NCBI RefSeq assembly: GCF_000600335.2
Contig: NZ_KK088522.1
Coordinates: 1 to 64,000, forward strand
Direction of reading: 5' to 3'
Length of the DNA stretch: 64,000 bases
Source: Rubellimicrobium mesophilum DSM 19309
GTDB lineage: Bacteria > Pseudomonadota > Alphaproteobacteria > Rhodobacterales > Rhodobacteraceae
The notes beneath the pieces are model-generated. The model made no database searches, was not told the DNA's origin, and saw nothing but the letters and a program-made list of their open reading frames with translations. The translations under genes were made by a program, and so were the position numbers. Of this stretch, positions 37,027 through 45,397 are shown piece by piece. The stretch's first letter is position 1. Each line of letters opens with the position of its first letter.

Positions 37027-40000
37027 ATGACCCTTCACGTGACCGAGCCGCTGAGCCCCGGCGCGGGTGCGCCGCCGTCGCGCCAGCCCGACGCGCCATC
37101 CCCCGGTCCCAGCGGCGACGCGCGCCCAGGGCCGCGGCTGGGCATCCGCACGCGACTGTCGGTTCGGGTCCTCCTTGTCACGGTGCTCGCACCGCTCGTC
37201 TTCCTCCTCGCCGCGCCTCTTCTCCTCGTCGGGCAGGAGATCACGGCCCCGAGCTGGGTGCGCGACCGGGTCGAGGCGGCGGCGGCCTCGGCGCTCGGGG
37301 GGGGCGCGCTCCGCTTCGAGGCGATCACCGTGCGCGTGCCGGCGGATCTCCACCCCGAGGTGCGCCTCCTCGGGGCGACCCTCCGCGACCGCGCGGGGCG
37401 TCTCGTGGCCCATGTCCCGTCCGTCGCGATGCAGGTCTCCCCCCGGGGACTCCTCTTCGAGCACCGCCTCCTCGTGCAGGAGATCGACCTGGACGGCGCC
37501 GAGCTGTCGCTGTCGCGCGCGCGGGACGGCCGCGTCGATCTCGCCTTCGGGACGCCGGGGCCAAGGCCGCCTGTCGGTCGGGCCGAGGGCTTGGCCTCGC
37601 TCCCCGACCAGTTCGAGCGGCTCTTCGAGCGGCCGGCCCTGTCGGCCTTGCGGCAGGTGCGGGTCGAGGGCCTCGTGGTCAACTACCAGGACGAGCGCGT
37701 CGGGCGGACCTGGACCGTGGACGGCGGGTCGCTCGGGCTCGACCTCTCGGGCGGCATGACCCGGCTCTCGGGCGAGGTCTCGGTCCTCTCGGGGCGGTCC
37801 TACGTGACGCGCGCCCGGATCGACTACGAGAGCCCTCGGGGGAGTCCGGCGGCGGACATCAACGTGATCGTGACGGACGTGGCTGCGGCCGACGTGGCGA
37901 GCCAGAGTCCCGCGCTCACCTGGCTCAGGGTCGTGGACGCGCCGATCTCGATGGCGCTGCGGGCCAGTCTCGACGAACAGGGGGCGCTGGGGCCGACCAG
38001 CGTGGCGCTCAAGATCGCCCAGGGGGAATTGCGCCCACATCCGAGCCTGGAGCCCGTGCGCTTCGACGTGGCCCGTGCCTACCTGTCCTACGATCCCCTC
38101 GCCCAGGCGGTGCGCTTCGACCGGGTCGAGGTGCGGAGCGACTGGGGCGGCGTGCTGGGCTCGGGCCGCGCCGACCTGCGCGAGATCCAGGCGGGCTTGC
38201 CCCGTGCGCTGCTGGGCCAGTTCACCTTGCGGGACGTGACGCTGAACCCGCCCGGCCTCTACGACGCCCCCGCGCACCTGCCCGAGGCCACCGCCCAGTT
38301 CCGCCTCCGCCTCGACCCCTTCACGGTGGATGTCGCGCAGGCGAGCCTCGCCCTGCCCGGCGAGGAGGGTAGCCGGCTCGACCTGTCCGGCCAAGTCGCG
38401 GGCTCGGAGGAGGGCTGGCGCGTGGCGCTCGACGCCCATCTGGGCGAGATCGCGCGGGACCGCATCATGGCGCTCTGGCCCGAACGGTTCCGGCCGGGCC
38501 TGCGCGCCTGGCTGGACACGAACCTGACGACGGGCACCCTGCGGAACCTCGCCGCCGCGCTGCGGATCGTCCCGGGAGATGCGCCGGGGATCGCGGTCAC
38601 AGCGGACTTCGCGGGGCTCGACGTGAAGCCGCTCTGGACCCATCCGCCGATCACCGGCGGGTCCGGACGCATGACCTGGGAGGACGGCGTCTTCACGGCG
38701 GCGCTCGACAGGGGACAGGTCGAGGCGCCGGAGGGTGGGCCGATCGAAATCGGTGGCACGGCCATCGCGATCCATCCGCCTGGTCCCGATGGGCGGTCCC
38801 CGGCGACCGTGGATCTTTCGGCCCGGGGTCCGGTCACGGCGGCGCTGTCGCTGCTGGACCAGCCGCCCTGGCGGTTCCTGAGCTCGGCCGGGCTGCCCGT
38901 CAGGCTGGCCGACGGGCGGGCCGAGGCCACGGGTACCATCGACCTCTTCCTCGGGACCATGCAGCCGGGCGAGCTGCGTTACGACGTTGCCGCGACTCTC
39001 CGCGACGTGAGCACCGACCTGCTGATTCCGGGGTTCACCCTGGGCTCGGACGCCGTTACGGCGACCGTCACGCCCGCCGGGCTCGAGATCGCCGGCCCTG
39101 CGACCGTGGGGTCCGCCCGGGTCGAGGGCTCCTGGCGGCAAGGCTTCGCGCCCGAGGACAAGGGCCGGTCGCAGGTCCGGGCCCAGGTCGAGATCAATCC
39201 GCGCGTCCTGGACGAGTTCGGCATCCTCCTGCCCGAGGGCAGCGTCTCGGGCGAAGGCCAAGGTGATCTGACCGTGGACTTCGCCAGCGGCAAGGCGCCG
39301 GCCTTCTCGCTCAGGTCGGGGCTCGGGGGGCTGGCGCTCTCGGTGCCCGAGATCGGCTGGTCCAAGGGCGCGGGCCGCAGCGGCGAGCTGCTGGTCGAGG
39401 GCAGCCTCGGGAGCCCCGTCAAGGTGGACCGCATCGACGTCACCGCCCCTGGCCTCTCGGCCGAGGGCGACCTGCGGCTGACCGGGGCGGGGGCCTTCGA
39501 CCGCCTCCGCATCTCACGGCTGAAAGTCGGAGACTGGCTCGACGCGCCGGTGACGCTGACGGCACGGCCGGGGAGCGACACCCCCGCCGTGGAGGTCTCG
39601 GGCGGGACGCTGGACCTCGCCGCCGCCGCCTTCGGGAGCGGCGGGAGCGGGGACGGTGGCCCGGTCAAGGTCGCGCTCGACCGGCTGCAGGTCACCGAGG
39701 ACGTCGCGTTGACGGATTTCGCCGGCGACTTCTCGACCACGGCGGGGCTGGAGGGACGATTCTCGGGCTTCGTGAATGGTGGACCACCGGTGACCGGGAG
39801 GGTGGCTCCCCAGGGAGACCGCGTCGCCGCCCGCATCCAGGGCGAGGATGCCGGCGCCGTGATGAAGGCCGCGAACCTCTTCACCCGCGCCGAGGGCGGC
39901 GCCCTCGACCTCCTGATCCTGCCGGTGGACGAGGCGAGCTACTCGGGCGAGCTCTGGATCACCGACCTCAAGGTCCGCGACGCCCCGGTGCTGGCCTCGC

Positions 40001-40425
40001 TCCTCAATGCGGCGTCGGTGATCGGGCTCCTGCAGCAGCTCGGCGGGCAGGGGATCCTCTTCGACGAGGTCTCGGCCGATTTCCGCATCGACCCGACGGC
40101 GGTCACCGTGAACCGGGCGAGCGCCATGGGCGCGGGGCTGGGGATCTCGATGGCCGGGGTCTTCGACACCGAGAACTACCTGATGAGCTTCCAAGGCGTG
40201 CTGTCGCCTCTCTACCTCCTGAACGGCATCGGCTCGATCCTGACGCGGCCGGGCGAAGGGCTACTAGGGTTCAACTTCACCCTGAATGGCGATCCCGATG
40301 CGCCCGCGGTCGGGGTGAACCCGCTATCCGTGCTCGCCCCCGGCGCGCTGCGGGACCTGCTGCGACGTCACCGTGGCGTGCCCCGGCTGCCACCGGCCGT
40401 TGCCCCCGAGGAGCCCGCACGCTAG
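37027..40425 (+). CDS. AsmA-like / DUF3971 domain envelope protein (YhdP-TamB-like)
   Basis: 1132 residues with a Pro-rich N-terminal tail, one membrane anchor at about residues 48-68 (VLLVTVLAPLVFLLAAPLLL) and a very long periplasmic, beta-rich body. The C-terminal part (GAGLGISMAGVFDTENYLMS, LYLLNGIGSILTRPGEGLLG) matches the AsmA-like C-terminal domain. Large proteins of this type form hydrophobic grooves and are linked with phospholipid transport between membranes; that role is inferred from the family. It is followed after nine bases by queA. No strong ribosome binding site precedes ATG 37027. Confidence 0.88.
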   Translation: MTLHVTEPLSPGAGAPPSRQPDAPSPGPSGDARPGPRLGIRTRLSVRVLLVTVLAPLVFLLAAPLLLVGQEITAPSWVRDRVEAAAASALGGGALRFEAITVRVPADLHPEVRLLGATLRDRAGRLVAHVPSVAMQVSPRGLLFEHRLLVQEIDLDGAELSLSRARDGRVDLAFGTPGPRPPVGRAEGLASLPDQFERLFERPALSALRQVRVEGLVVNYQDERVGRTWTVDGGSLGLDLSGGMTRLSGEVSVLSGRSYVTRARIDYESPRGSPAADINVIVTDVAAADVASQSPALTWLRVVDAPISMALRASLDEQGALGPTSVALKIAQGELRPHPSLEPVRFDVARAYLSYDPLAQAVRFDRVEVRSDWGGVLGSGRADLREIQAGLPRALLGQFTLRDVTLNPPGLYDAPAHLPEATAQFRLRLDPFTVDVAQASLALPGEEGSRLDLSGQVAGSEEGWRVALDAHLGEIARDRIMALWPERFRPGLRAWLDTNLTTGTLRNLAAALRIVPGDAPGIAVTADFAGLDVKPLWTHPPITGGSGRMTWEDGVFTAALDRGQVEAPEGGPIEIGGTAIAIHPPGPDGRSPATVDLSARGPVTAALSLLDQPPWRFLSSAGLPVRLADGRAEATGTIDLFLGTMQPGELRYDVAATLRDVSTDLLIPGFTLGSDAVTATVTPAGLEIAGPATVGSARVEGSWRQGFAPEDKGRSQVRAQVEINPRVLDEFGILLPEGSVSGEGQGDLTVDFASGKAPAFSLRSGLGGLALSVPEIGWSKGAGRSGELLVEGSLGSPVKVDRIDVTAPGLSAEGDLRLTGAGAFDRLRISRLKVGDWLDAPVTLTARPGSDTPAVEVSGGTLDLAAAAFGSGGSGDGGPVKVALDRLQVTEDVALTDFAGDFSTTAGLEGRFSGFVNGGPPVTGRVAPQGDRVAARIQGEDAGAVMKAANLFTRAEGGALDLLILPVDEASYSGELWITDLKVRDAPVLASLLNAASVIGLLQQLGGQGILFDEVSADFRIDPTAVTVNRASAMGAGLGISMAGVFDTENYLMSFQGVLSPLYLLNGIGSILTRPGEGLLGFNFTLNGDPDAPAVGVNPLSVLAPGALRDLLRRHRGVPRLPPAVAPEEPAR

Positions 40426-40434
40426 CGGGGGTGC

Positions 40435-41478
40435 ATGAAGCTCTCGGACTTCGACTTCGACCTGCCCCCCGACCGGATCGCGACACGGCCTGCCCGGCCG
40501 CGCTCCTCCGCTCGCCTCCTCGTGGCCGGGCCCTCCACGATCGAGGACCTGCGCGTCTCGGACCTGCCCGAGGTGCTGCGGCCCGGCGACCGGCTGGTGC
40601 TCAACGACACCAAGGTGATCCCGGCGCGGCTCACCGGCACCCGCCGGCGCGGCGAGGCCGTGGCGCGGATCGAGGCCACGCTGCTCTCGGATCGGGGCGA
40701 GGGGCTCTGGACGGCGCTCCTGAAGCCCCTCCGCAAGGTCCGGGAAGGCGAGGCCATCGACTTCGGGCAGGGCCTCTCTGCTACCTTCGAAGGGCGCGAG
40801 GGCGAAGAGGGGCTCCTCCGCTTCACCCTCTCGCCCGAGGCCTTCGCCGTGGCGCTGGCCCAGGCCGGACGGATGCCCCTGCCTCCCTACATCGAGGCCC
40901 TGCGTCCCCCGGACGAGCAGGACCGGGAGGACTACCAGACCGTCTGGGCCACCCGCGAAGGTGCCGTCGCCGCGCCGACCGCGTCGCTCCACTTCGACGA
41001 GCCGCTGCTGGACGCCCTACGGAAGCGTGGCATTGCCTTCACCCACGTTACGCTGCACGTCGGCGCCGGCACCTTCCTGCCGGTGAAGGTCGATGACATC
41101 GCCGAGCACAAGATGCATGCCGAATGGGGCGAGGTGACCGAGGCCGCCGCCGAGCAGATCGCCGCGACGAAGCGCGAAGGCGGACGCGTGATCCCGGTCG
41201 GCACCACGGCGCTGCGGTTGATCGAATCCGCCGCGCGAGGCGGCGCCATCGCGCCCTGGCGAGGCGAGACCGACATCTTCATCACCCCGGGCTTCGAGTT
41301 CCAGGTGACGGACGGGCTGATGACCAACTTCCACCTGCCGAGGTCCACGCTGATGATGCTGGTCTCGGCCGTGCTGGGCCTCGACCGAATTCGCGAAGTC
41401 TACGACCACGCCATCGCCGTGGGCTACCGCTTCTTCTCGTACGGCGACGCCTCGCTTCTTCTGCCCAAGGGCCGCTAA
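40435..41478 (+). CDS. queA: S-adenosylmethionine:tRNA ribosyltransferase-isomerase
   Basis: Transfers the ribose of SAM onto preQ1 in tRNA, making epoxyqueuosine, the step after tgt. The 347 residues show [16 protein letters not shown] at the N-terminus, [42 protein letters not shown] and the C-terminal [15 protein letters not shown], with [10 protein letters not shown] near the end. It sits nine bases after the AsmA-like gene and probably shares its transcript. Confidence 0.97.
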   Translation: MKLSDFDFDLPPDRIATRPARPRSSARLLVAGPSTIEDLRVSDLPEVLRPGDRLVLNDTKVIPARLTGTRRRGEAVARIEATLLSDRGEGLWTALLKPLRKVREGEAIDFGQGLSATFEGREGEEGLLRFTLSPEAFAVALAQAGRMPLPPYIEALRPPDEQDREDYQTVWATREGAVAAPTASLHFDEPLLDALRKRGIAFTHVTLHVGAGTFLPVKVDDIAEHKMHAEWGEVTEAAAEQIAATKREGGRVIPVGTTALRLIESAARGGAIAPWRGETDIFITPGFEFQVTDGLMTNFHLPRSTLMMLVSAVLGLDRIREVYDHAIAVGYRFFSYGDASLLLPKGR

Positions 41479-41556
41479 CCGGAGCGCGCGAGTCGCCTTC
41501 AGGCGAGTGGGGCCGCGGCAATATGGTAGGGGCAGGGACAGGAACAAGGAACGGCC

Positions 41557-42789
41557 ATGCTGCAAGTCCTCGCCAGCGCTTGGGCGCTCCTTCTCGGGAT
41601 GTACCTCCTGATGATCGGCAACGGTCTCCAGGGGACGCTCCTTGGCCTGCGCGGAGAGATCGAGAGCTTCACGACGCTCGAGATCTCGGTCGTGATGTCG
41701 GCCTACTTCGTGGGCTTCCTCTTCGCCTCGCGCCTCGCGCCAACCCTGATCCGGCGGGTCGGGCACGTGCGCGTCTTCTCGGCGCTGGGCTCCGGCATCT
41801 CGGCCATCCTGATCCTCTACCCGATCCTGCCCGAGCCCTGGGTCTGGGCCCTGGCCCGCGCGGCCATCGGCTTCTGCTACTGCGGGGTCTACATCACCGC
41901 CGAGTCCTGGCTGAACGCCGCCGCCTCGAACGAGAACCGGGGCAAGGCGCTGTCGCTCTACATGGTCGTGCAGATGGGCGGGATCATCACTGCGCAATGG
42001 CTCATCTCGCTCAACGACGTGTCGGGATTCGCGATCTTCATTATCCCTTCCATCCTCGTGAGCCTCAGCTTCGCGCCCGCGCTCCTCTCGGCCACCCAGA
42101 CCACCCCCGAGTTCACGACGACGAAGCCCCTGAAGCTCAAGACGCTGCTCGCCGCCTCGCCGCTCGCCTGCGCCGGGATGTTCCTCCTGGGCAGCGTATT
42201 CTCCGCCCAGTTCGGGATGTCGGCCGTCTACGGCACGCGCGCGGGCCTGACCGAGGCCGAGATCACCTGGATGGTCTCGCTCACCTACATCGCGGCGATG
42301 GCGGCGCAGTATCCCATCGGCTGGCTCTCGGACCGGATCGACCGGCGCTTGCTGATCCTGGGATTGTCCGCCCTGGGTGGCGGGACGGCGTTGGCGGCCA
42401 TCCTGCTGCCGCCGCACCTGTGGTTTATCCTGATGACGGCGGCGGTCGTGGGAGGAACCTCGAATCCCCTCTATGCGCTCCTCATCGCCTACGCGAACGA
42501 CTATCTTGACCGCGAGGACATGGCCGGCGCCTCGGCCGGGCTCTTGTTCATCAACGGGCTCGGCGCCATAGCCGGACCCCTGGTGGTGGGATGGATGATG
42601 GACGTGATGGGGGCGCAGGGCTTCTGGACGATCATCGCCGTGGTGATGCTCGCCCTCGCAGCCTATGCCTGGTGGCGGATGCGCGTCGCGCCAGGCAAGC
42701 CCATCGTCGGCGAGAGGACGACCTTCACGCCCATTCCCGCCGCCGCCACCCCCGTTGCCGCCGATGTAACCGAAAGGAAGGTCGCATGA
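41557..42789 (+). CDS. MFS transporter (YcaD-like)
   Basis: 410-residue major facilitator protein with about twelve membrane helices. Typical family features are visible: the helix 2-3 loop SRLAPTLIRRVGHVR, the second-half equivalent GWLSDRIDRR, and SAYFVGFLFAS. It resembles YcaD-type transporters of unknown substrate. AAGGAA precedes ATG 41557. The stop overlaps the DUF924 start (ATGA), so the two genes are translationally coupled. Confidence 0.88.
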   Translation: MLQVLASAWALLLGMYLLMIGNGLQGTLLGLRGEIESFTTLEISVVMSAYFVGFLFASRLAPTLIRRVGHVRVFSALGSGISAILILYPILPEPWVWALARAAIGFCYCGVYITAESWLNAAASNENRGKALSLYMVVQMGGIITAQWLISLNDVSGFAIFIIPSILVSLSFAPALLSATQTTPEFTTTKPLKLKTLLAASPLACAGMFLLGSVFSAQFGMSAVYGTRAGLTEAEITWMVSLTYIAAMAAQYPIGWLSDRIDRRLLILGLSALGGGTALAAILLPPHLWFILMTAAVVGGTSNPLYALLIAYANDYLDREDMAGASAGLLFINGLGAIAGPLVVGWMMDVMGAQGFWTIIAVVMLALAAYAWWRMRVAPGKPIVGERTTFTPIPAAATPVAADVTERKVA

Positions 42790-43373
42790 TGTTGCCCGGT
42801 GCCAAGGACGTGCTGGACTTCTGGCTCCACGAGGTCGGAGAGGACGGATGGTTCGGCGGTGGAGACGAGCTGGACCGGAAGGTGCGCGACCGCTTCCTCC
42901 CCGTCTGGGAGGCCGCGATGGAGGGGCGCCTCGGCCTTTGGCTCACCACCCCGCGCGAGGCGCTGGCCTATGTCATCCTCCTCGACCAGTTCCCGCGCAA
43001 CATGTTCCGGGGCGATCCGAGGAGCTTCGCCTCGGACCCGCTCGCCCGGGCGGCCGCCAAGACGGCGATCAACCGCGACTGGGATCTCCGGGTGACCGAG
43101 CGGGAAAGGGTGTTCTTCTACCTGCCGCTCGAGCATTCCGAGAACCTCGTGGACCAGGACCGCTGCGTCCGACTGACGAAGGCGCGCATGCCCGAGCTCG
43201 GGGCCGAGTATCTCCTGCACGCGCGCGCTCACCGCGAGCAGATCCGTCGATTCGGACGCTTTCCGACCCGCAACGAGATCCTGCGTCGCCCCAGCACGCC
43301 CGAGGAGGCCGAGTTCCTGGCCAGGGGCGGCTATCCCGCGCTGGTGAAGGAGATGGGTGCCGAGGCGGCCTGA
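42786..43373 (+). CDS. DUF924 family protein
   Basis: 195-residue soluble, all-helical protein of the DUF924 (YbeY-unrelated, TPR-like) family. Conserved blocks are VLDFWLHEVGEDGWFGGGDE, ALAYVILLDQFPRNMFRGDP, FFYLPLEHSE and FGRFPTRNEILRR. The function of the family is not established. The start ATG at 42786 overlaps the end of the MFS gene by four bases and follows AAAGGAAGG. Confidence 0.92.
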   Translation: MMLPGAKDVLDFWLHEVGEDGWFGGGDELDRKVRDRFLPVWEAAMEGRLGLWLTTPREALAYVILLDQFPRNMFRGDPRSFASDPLARAAAKTAINRDWDLRVTERERVFFYLPLEHSENLVDQDRCVRLTKARMPELGAEYLLHARAHREQIRRFGRFPTRNEILRRPSTPEEAEFLARGGYPALVKEMGAEAA

Positions 43374-43448
43374 GCCGTCCCTCTCTGGCGGCGCCCCTTC
43401 GCTTGCACTACTAGTCGCCTCTGAACCTTCGGAAGGGAGACGACGCAC

Positions 43449-44843
43449 ATGGCCACCCGGACCTTCGACGTGATCGTGATCGGGGCGGGCCCGGGCGGCT
43501 ACGTGGCCGCGATCCGCGCGGCTCAGCTCGGCAAGAAGGTCGTGATCGTCGAGCGCGAGCACCTGGGGGGCATCTGCCTCAACTGGGGCTGCATCCCGAC
43601 CAAGGCGCTGCTGCGGTCGGCCGAGGTGTTCCACCTCATGCACCGTGCCAAGGACTTCGGCCTCAAGGTCGAGGGCGCGAGCTTCGACTTCGACGCCGTA
43701 GTGAAGCGGTCGCGGGGCGTGGCCAAGCAGCTCTCCTCGGGCATCGGCCACCTGATGAAGAAGAACAAGATCGAGGTGGTGATGGGGGCCGCCACGCTCG
43801 CCGGCAAGGGCCGGGTGAAGGTCACGACCGACAAGGGCGAGGAGGAGCTCCAGGCCCCTGCAATCGTCCTCGCCACCGGCGCTCGGTCGCGCTCGCTGCC
43901 GGGGCTGGAGCCCGACGGCGACCTCGTCTGGAACTACAAGCACGCCCTGCAGCCGCCCCGGATGCCGAAGAACCTCCTCGTCATCGGCTCGGGCGCCATC
44001 GGCATCGAGTTCGCGAGCTTCTTCAACACGCTGGGCGCCAAGACCACCGTGGTCGAGGTCATGGACCGCATCCTTCCCGTCGAGGACGCGGAGATCAGCG
44101 CCTTCGCCAAGAAGCAGTTCGTCAAGCAGGGCATGACGATCCTGGAGAAGGCGACCGTCAGGAAGCTCGACCGCGGGCAGGGCAAGGTCACGGCCCATAT
44201 CGAGGCGAACGGCAAGACCGAGACGCAGGAGTTCGACACCGTCATCTCGGCCGTGGGCATCGTCGGCAACGTGGAGAACCTCGGGCTGGAGGCGGTGGGC
44301 GTGCAGGTGGACCGCACCCATGTCGTCACCGACGAGTTCTGCCGCACCGGTGTCGAGGGCCTGTACGCTATAGGCGACGTGGCGGGGGCGCCCTGGCTCG
44401 CGCACAAGGCCTCGCATGAAGGGGTCATGGTCGCCGAGTTGATCGCCGGGAAGCACGTCCACCCGATAAAGCCGGGGGCCATCGCCGGCTGCACCTACTG
44501 CCACCCGCAGGTGGCGAGCGTGGGCATGACCGAGGCGCGGGCCAAGGAGCTCGGCCACGAGGTCAAGGTCGGCCGCTTCCCCTTCATCGGCAACGGCAAG
44601 GCCATCGCCCTCGGCGAGCCCGAGGGCATGGTGAAGACGGTGTTCGACGCCAAGACGGGCGAGCTCCTGGGCGCCCACATGATCGGGGCGGAGGTGACCG
44701 AGCTCATTCAAGGTTACATCGTCGGCCGCTCGCTGGAGACCACCGAGGCCGAGCTGATGGAGACGGTATTCCCGCATCCGACGCTGTCAGAGATGATGCA
44801 CGAGTCCGTTCTCGACGCCTACGGCCGCGCGCTTCACATCTAG
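43449..44843 (+). CDS. lpdA: Dihydrolipoyl dehydrogenase (E3)
   Basis: FAD enzyme reoxidising the lipoyl arms of 2-oxo acid dehydrogenase complexes. The 464 residues have the FAD motif VIVIGAGPGGYVAAIRAAQLG, shown here in part, the redox disulfide in GGICLNWGCIPTK (~residues 39-51) and the NAD motif VIGSGAIGIEFASFF. GLYAIGDVAG and the C-terminal catalytic HPTLSE with its His-Glu pair complete it. The E1 and E2 subunit genes are not adjacent, so which complex it serves is open. GGAAGGGAG precedes the ATG. Confidence 0.96.
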   Translation: MATRTFDVIVIGAGPGGYVAAIRAAQLGKKVVIVEREHLGGICLNWGCIPTKALLRSAEVFHLMHRAKDFGLKVEGASFDFDAVVKRSRGVAKQLSSGIGHLMKKNKIEVVMGAATLAGKGRVKVTTDKGEEELQAPAIVLATGARSRSLPGLEPDGDLVWNYKHALQPPRMPKNLLVIGSGAIGIEFASFFNTLGAKTTVVEVMDRILPVEDAEISAFAKKQFVKQGMTILEKATVRKLDRGQGKVTAHIEANGKTETQEFDTVISAVGIVGNVENLGLEAVGVQVDRTHVVTDEFCRTGVEGLYAIGDVAGAPWLAHKASHEGVMVAELIAGKHVHPIKPGAIAGCTYCHPQVASVGMTEARAKELGHEVKVGRFPFIGNGKAIALGEPEGMVKTVFDAKTGELLGAHMIGAEVTELIQGYIVGRSLETTEAELMETVFPHPTLSEMMHESVLDAYGRALHI

Positions 44844-44886
44844 GGGCACGCTGAGGGTCCGATCCTCCTTCGGGCCGTTCCTCGAT

Positions 44887-44901
44887 GTTCTCATTTTGTT
44901 C
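44887..44901 (+). promoter_or_regulatory. LexA (SOS) box upstream of the small membrane protein
   Basis: GTTC-TCATTTT-GTTC is a perfect alphaproteobacterial LexA box (GTTC-N7-GTTC). It ends ten bases upstream of a likely -35 element. Confidence 0.75.
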
Positions 44902-44911
44902 TCATTTGTGC

Positions 44912-44939
44912 TTGGAACGGATTCCCGTTCTGGTAGAAT
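44912..44939 (+). promoter_or_regulatory. Promoter of the small SOS-linked gene
   Basis: TTGGAA (44912-44917) and TAGAAT (44934-44939) are spaced by 16 bases. They lie between the LexA box and the gene at 44981. Confidence 0.5.
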
Positions 44940-44980
44940 GAACGCGAGAATCGGAGGCGCATTTTGAGTTCGGCCTTGAA

Positions 44981-45262
44981 ATGAAGGAGCCGGTGGTCAA
45001 CTTTCCAAAGCAGGGCGTGGGTCGATCCACGTCCGGCGGCGGAGGATCATCGGACGTGGAAGCCCGTCTCACGGCCCTCGAGAAATCGGTCGAGCGCGTG
45101 ACCGAGAAGGTCGATTCCATGGCCGAGCGGCTGTCCCGCATGGAAGGCGAGATCACGCGCCTTCCGGGCTATCCGGGTCTCATCGTCGTGCTGGGCGCGT
45201 TCGTGGCCCTCATCAGCTCCATCGTGGGCGTGGGAACGTTCCTCATCAACAACGTGCCCTGA
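44981..45262 (+). CDS. Small coiled-coil, C-terminally membrane-anchored protein under a LexA box
   Basis: No named family is recognised. The 93 residues have a Gly/Ser-rich N-terminus, a coiled coil at ~residues 28-60 (heptads in LEKSVERVTEKVDSMAERLS) and one C-terminal membrane helix (GLIVVLGAFVALISSIVGVG). The layout resembles XhlA-like or small division-associated proteins, but that is form only. The ATG at 44981 has no ribosome binding site. GGAGG at 44953-44957 serves a TTG at 44964 (reading SSALK, then stop); one missing base would fuse that leader to this frame. A LexA box and promoter upstream point to DNA-damage induction, and uvrA follows. Confidence 0.7.
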   Translation: MKEPVVNFPKQGVGRSTSGGGGSSDVEARLTALEKSVERVTEKVDSMAERLSRMEGEITRLPGYPGLIVVLGAFVALISSIVGVGTFLINNVP

Positions 45263-45317
45263 CGGCCCCTCGTCTCGCTGGCCAGTCGCGGGAAGGTGCG
45301 TCGGCGCTCCCCAGCCT

Positions 45318-45332
45318 GTTCATCTAATGTTC
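45318..45332 (+). promoter_or_regulatory. LexA (SOS) box of uvrA
   Basis: GTTC-ATCTAAT-GTTC, a perfect alphaproteobacterial LexA box, lies 66 bases before the uvrA start. uvrA is a classic SOS gene. Confidence 0.85.
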
Positions 45333-45343
45333 ACGTTTTCCGG

Positions 45344-45372
45344 TTGGCGGTCCTGCGCGTTTCCGCTATGTA
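45344..45372 (+). promoter_or_regulatory. Promoter of uvrA
   Basis: TTGGCG (45344-45349) and TATGTA (45367-45372) are spaced by 17 bases and begin 11 bases after the LexA box. Confidence 0.5.
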
Positions 45373-45397
45373 ACCTCGTCCCCGAGGAGGCGAACGC

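Noticed and set aside
36424-39261. A 945-residue open frame on the minus strand
   Set aside because: Most of it is antisense to the AsmA-like gene and has Arg/Gly/Pro-rich nonsense composition. Only its last 161 codons (peroxiredoxin) are real.
42786-43373. Relation of the DUF924 protein to YbeY or to glutathione transferases
   Set aside because: No metal-binding HxxxH motif or thioredoxin fold pattern is visible; only the DUF924 blocks are supported.
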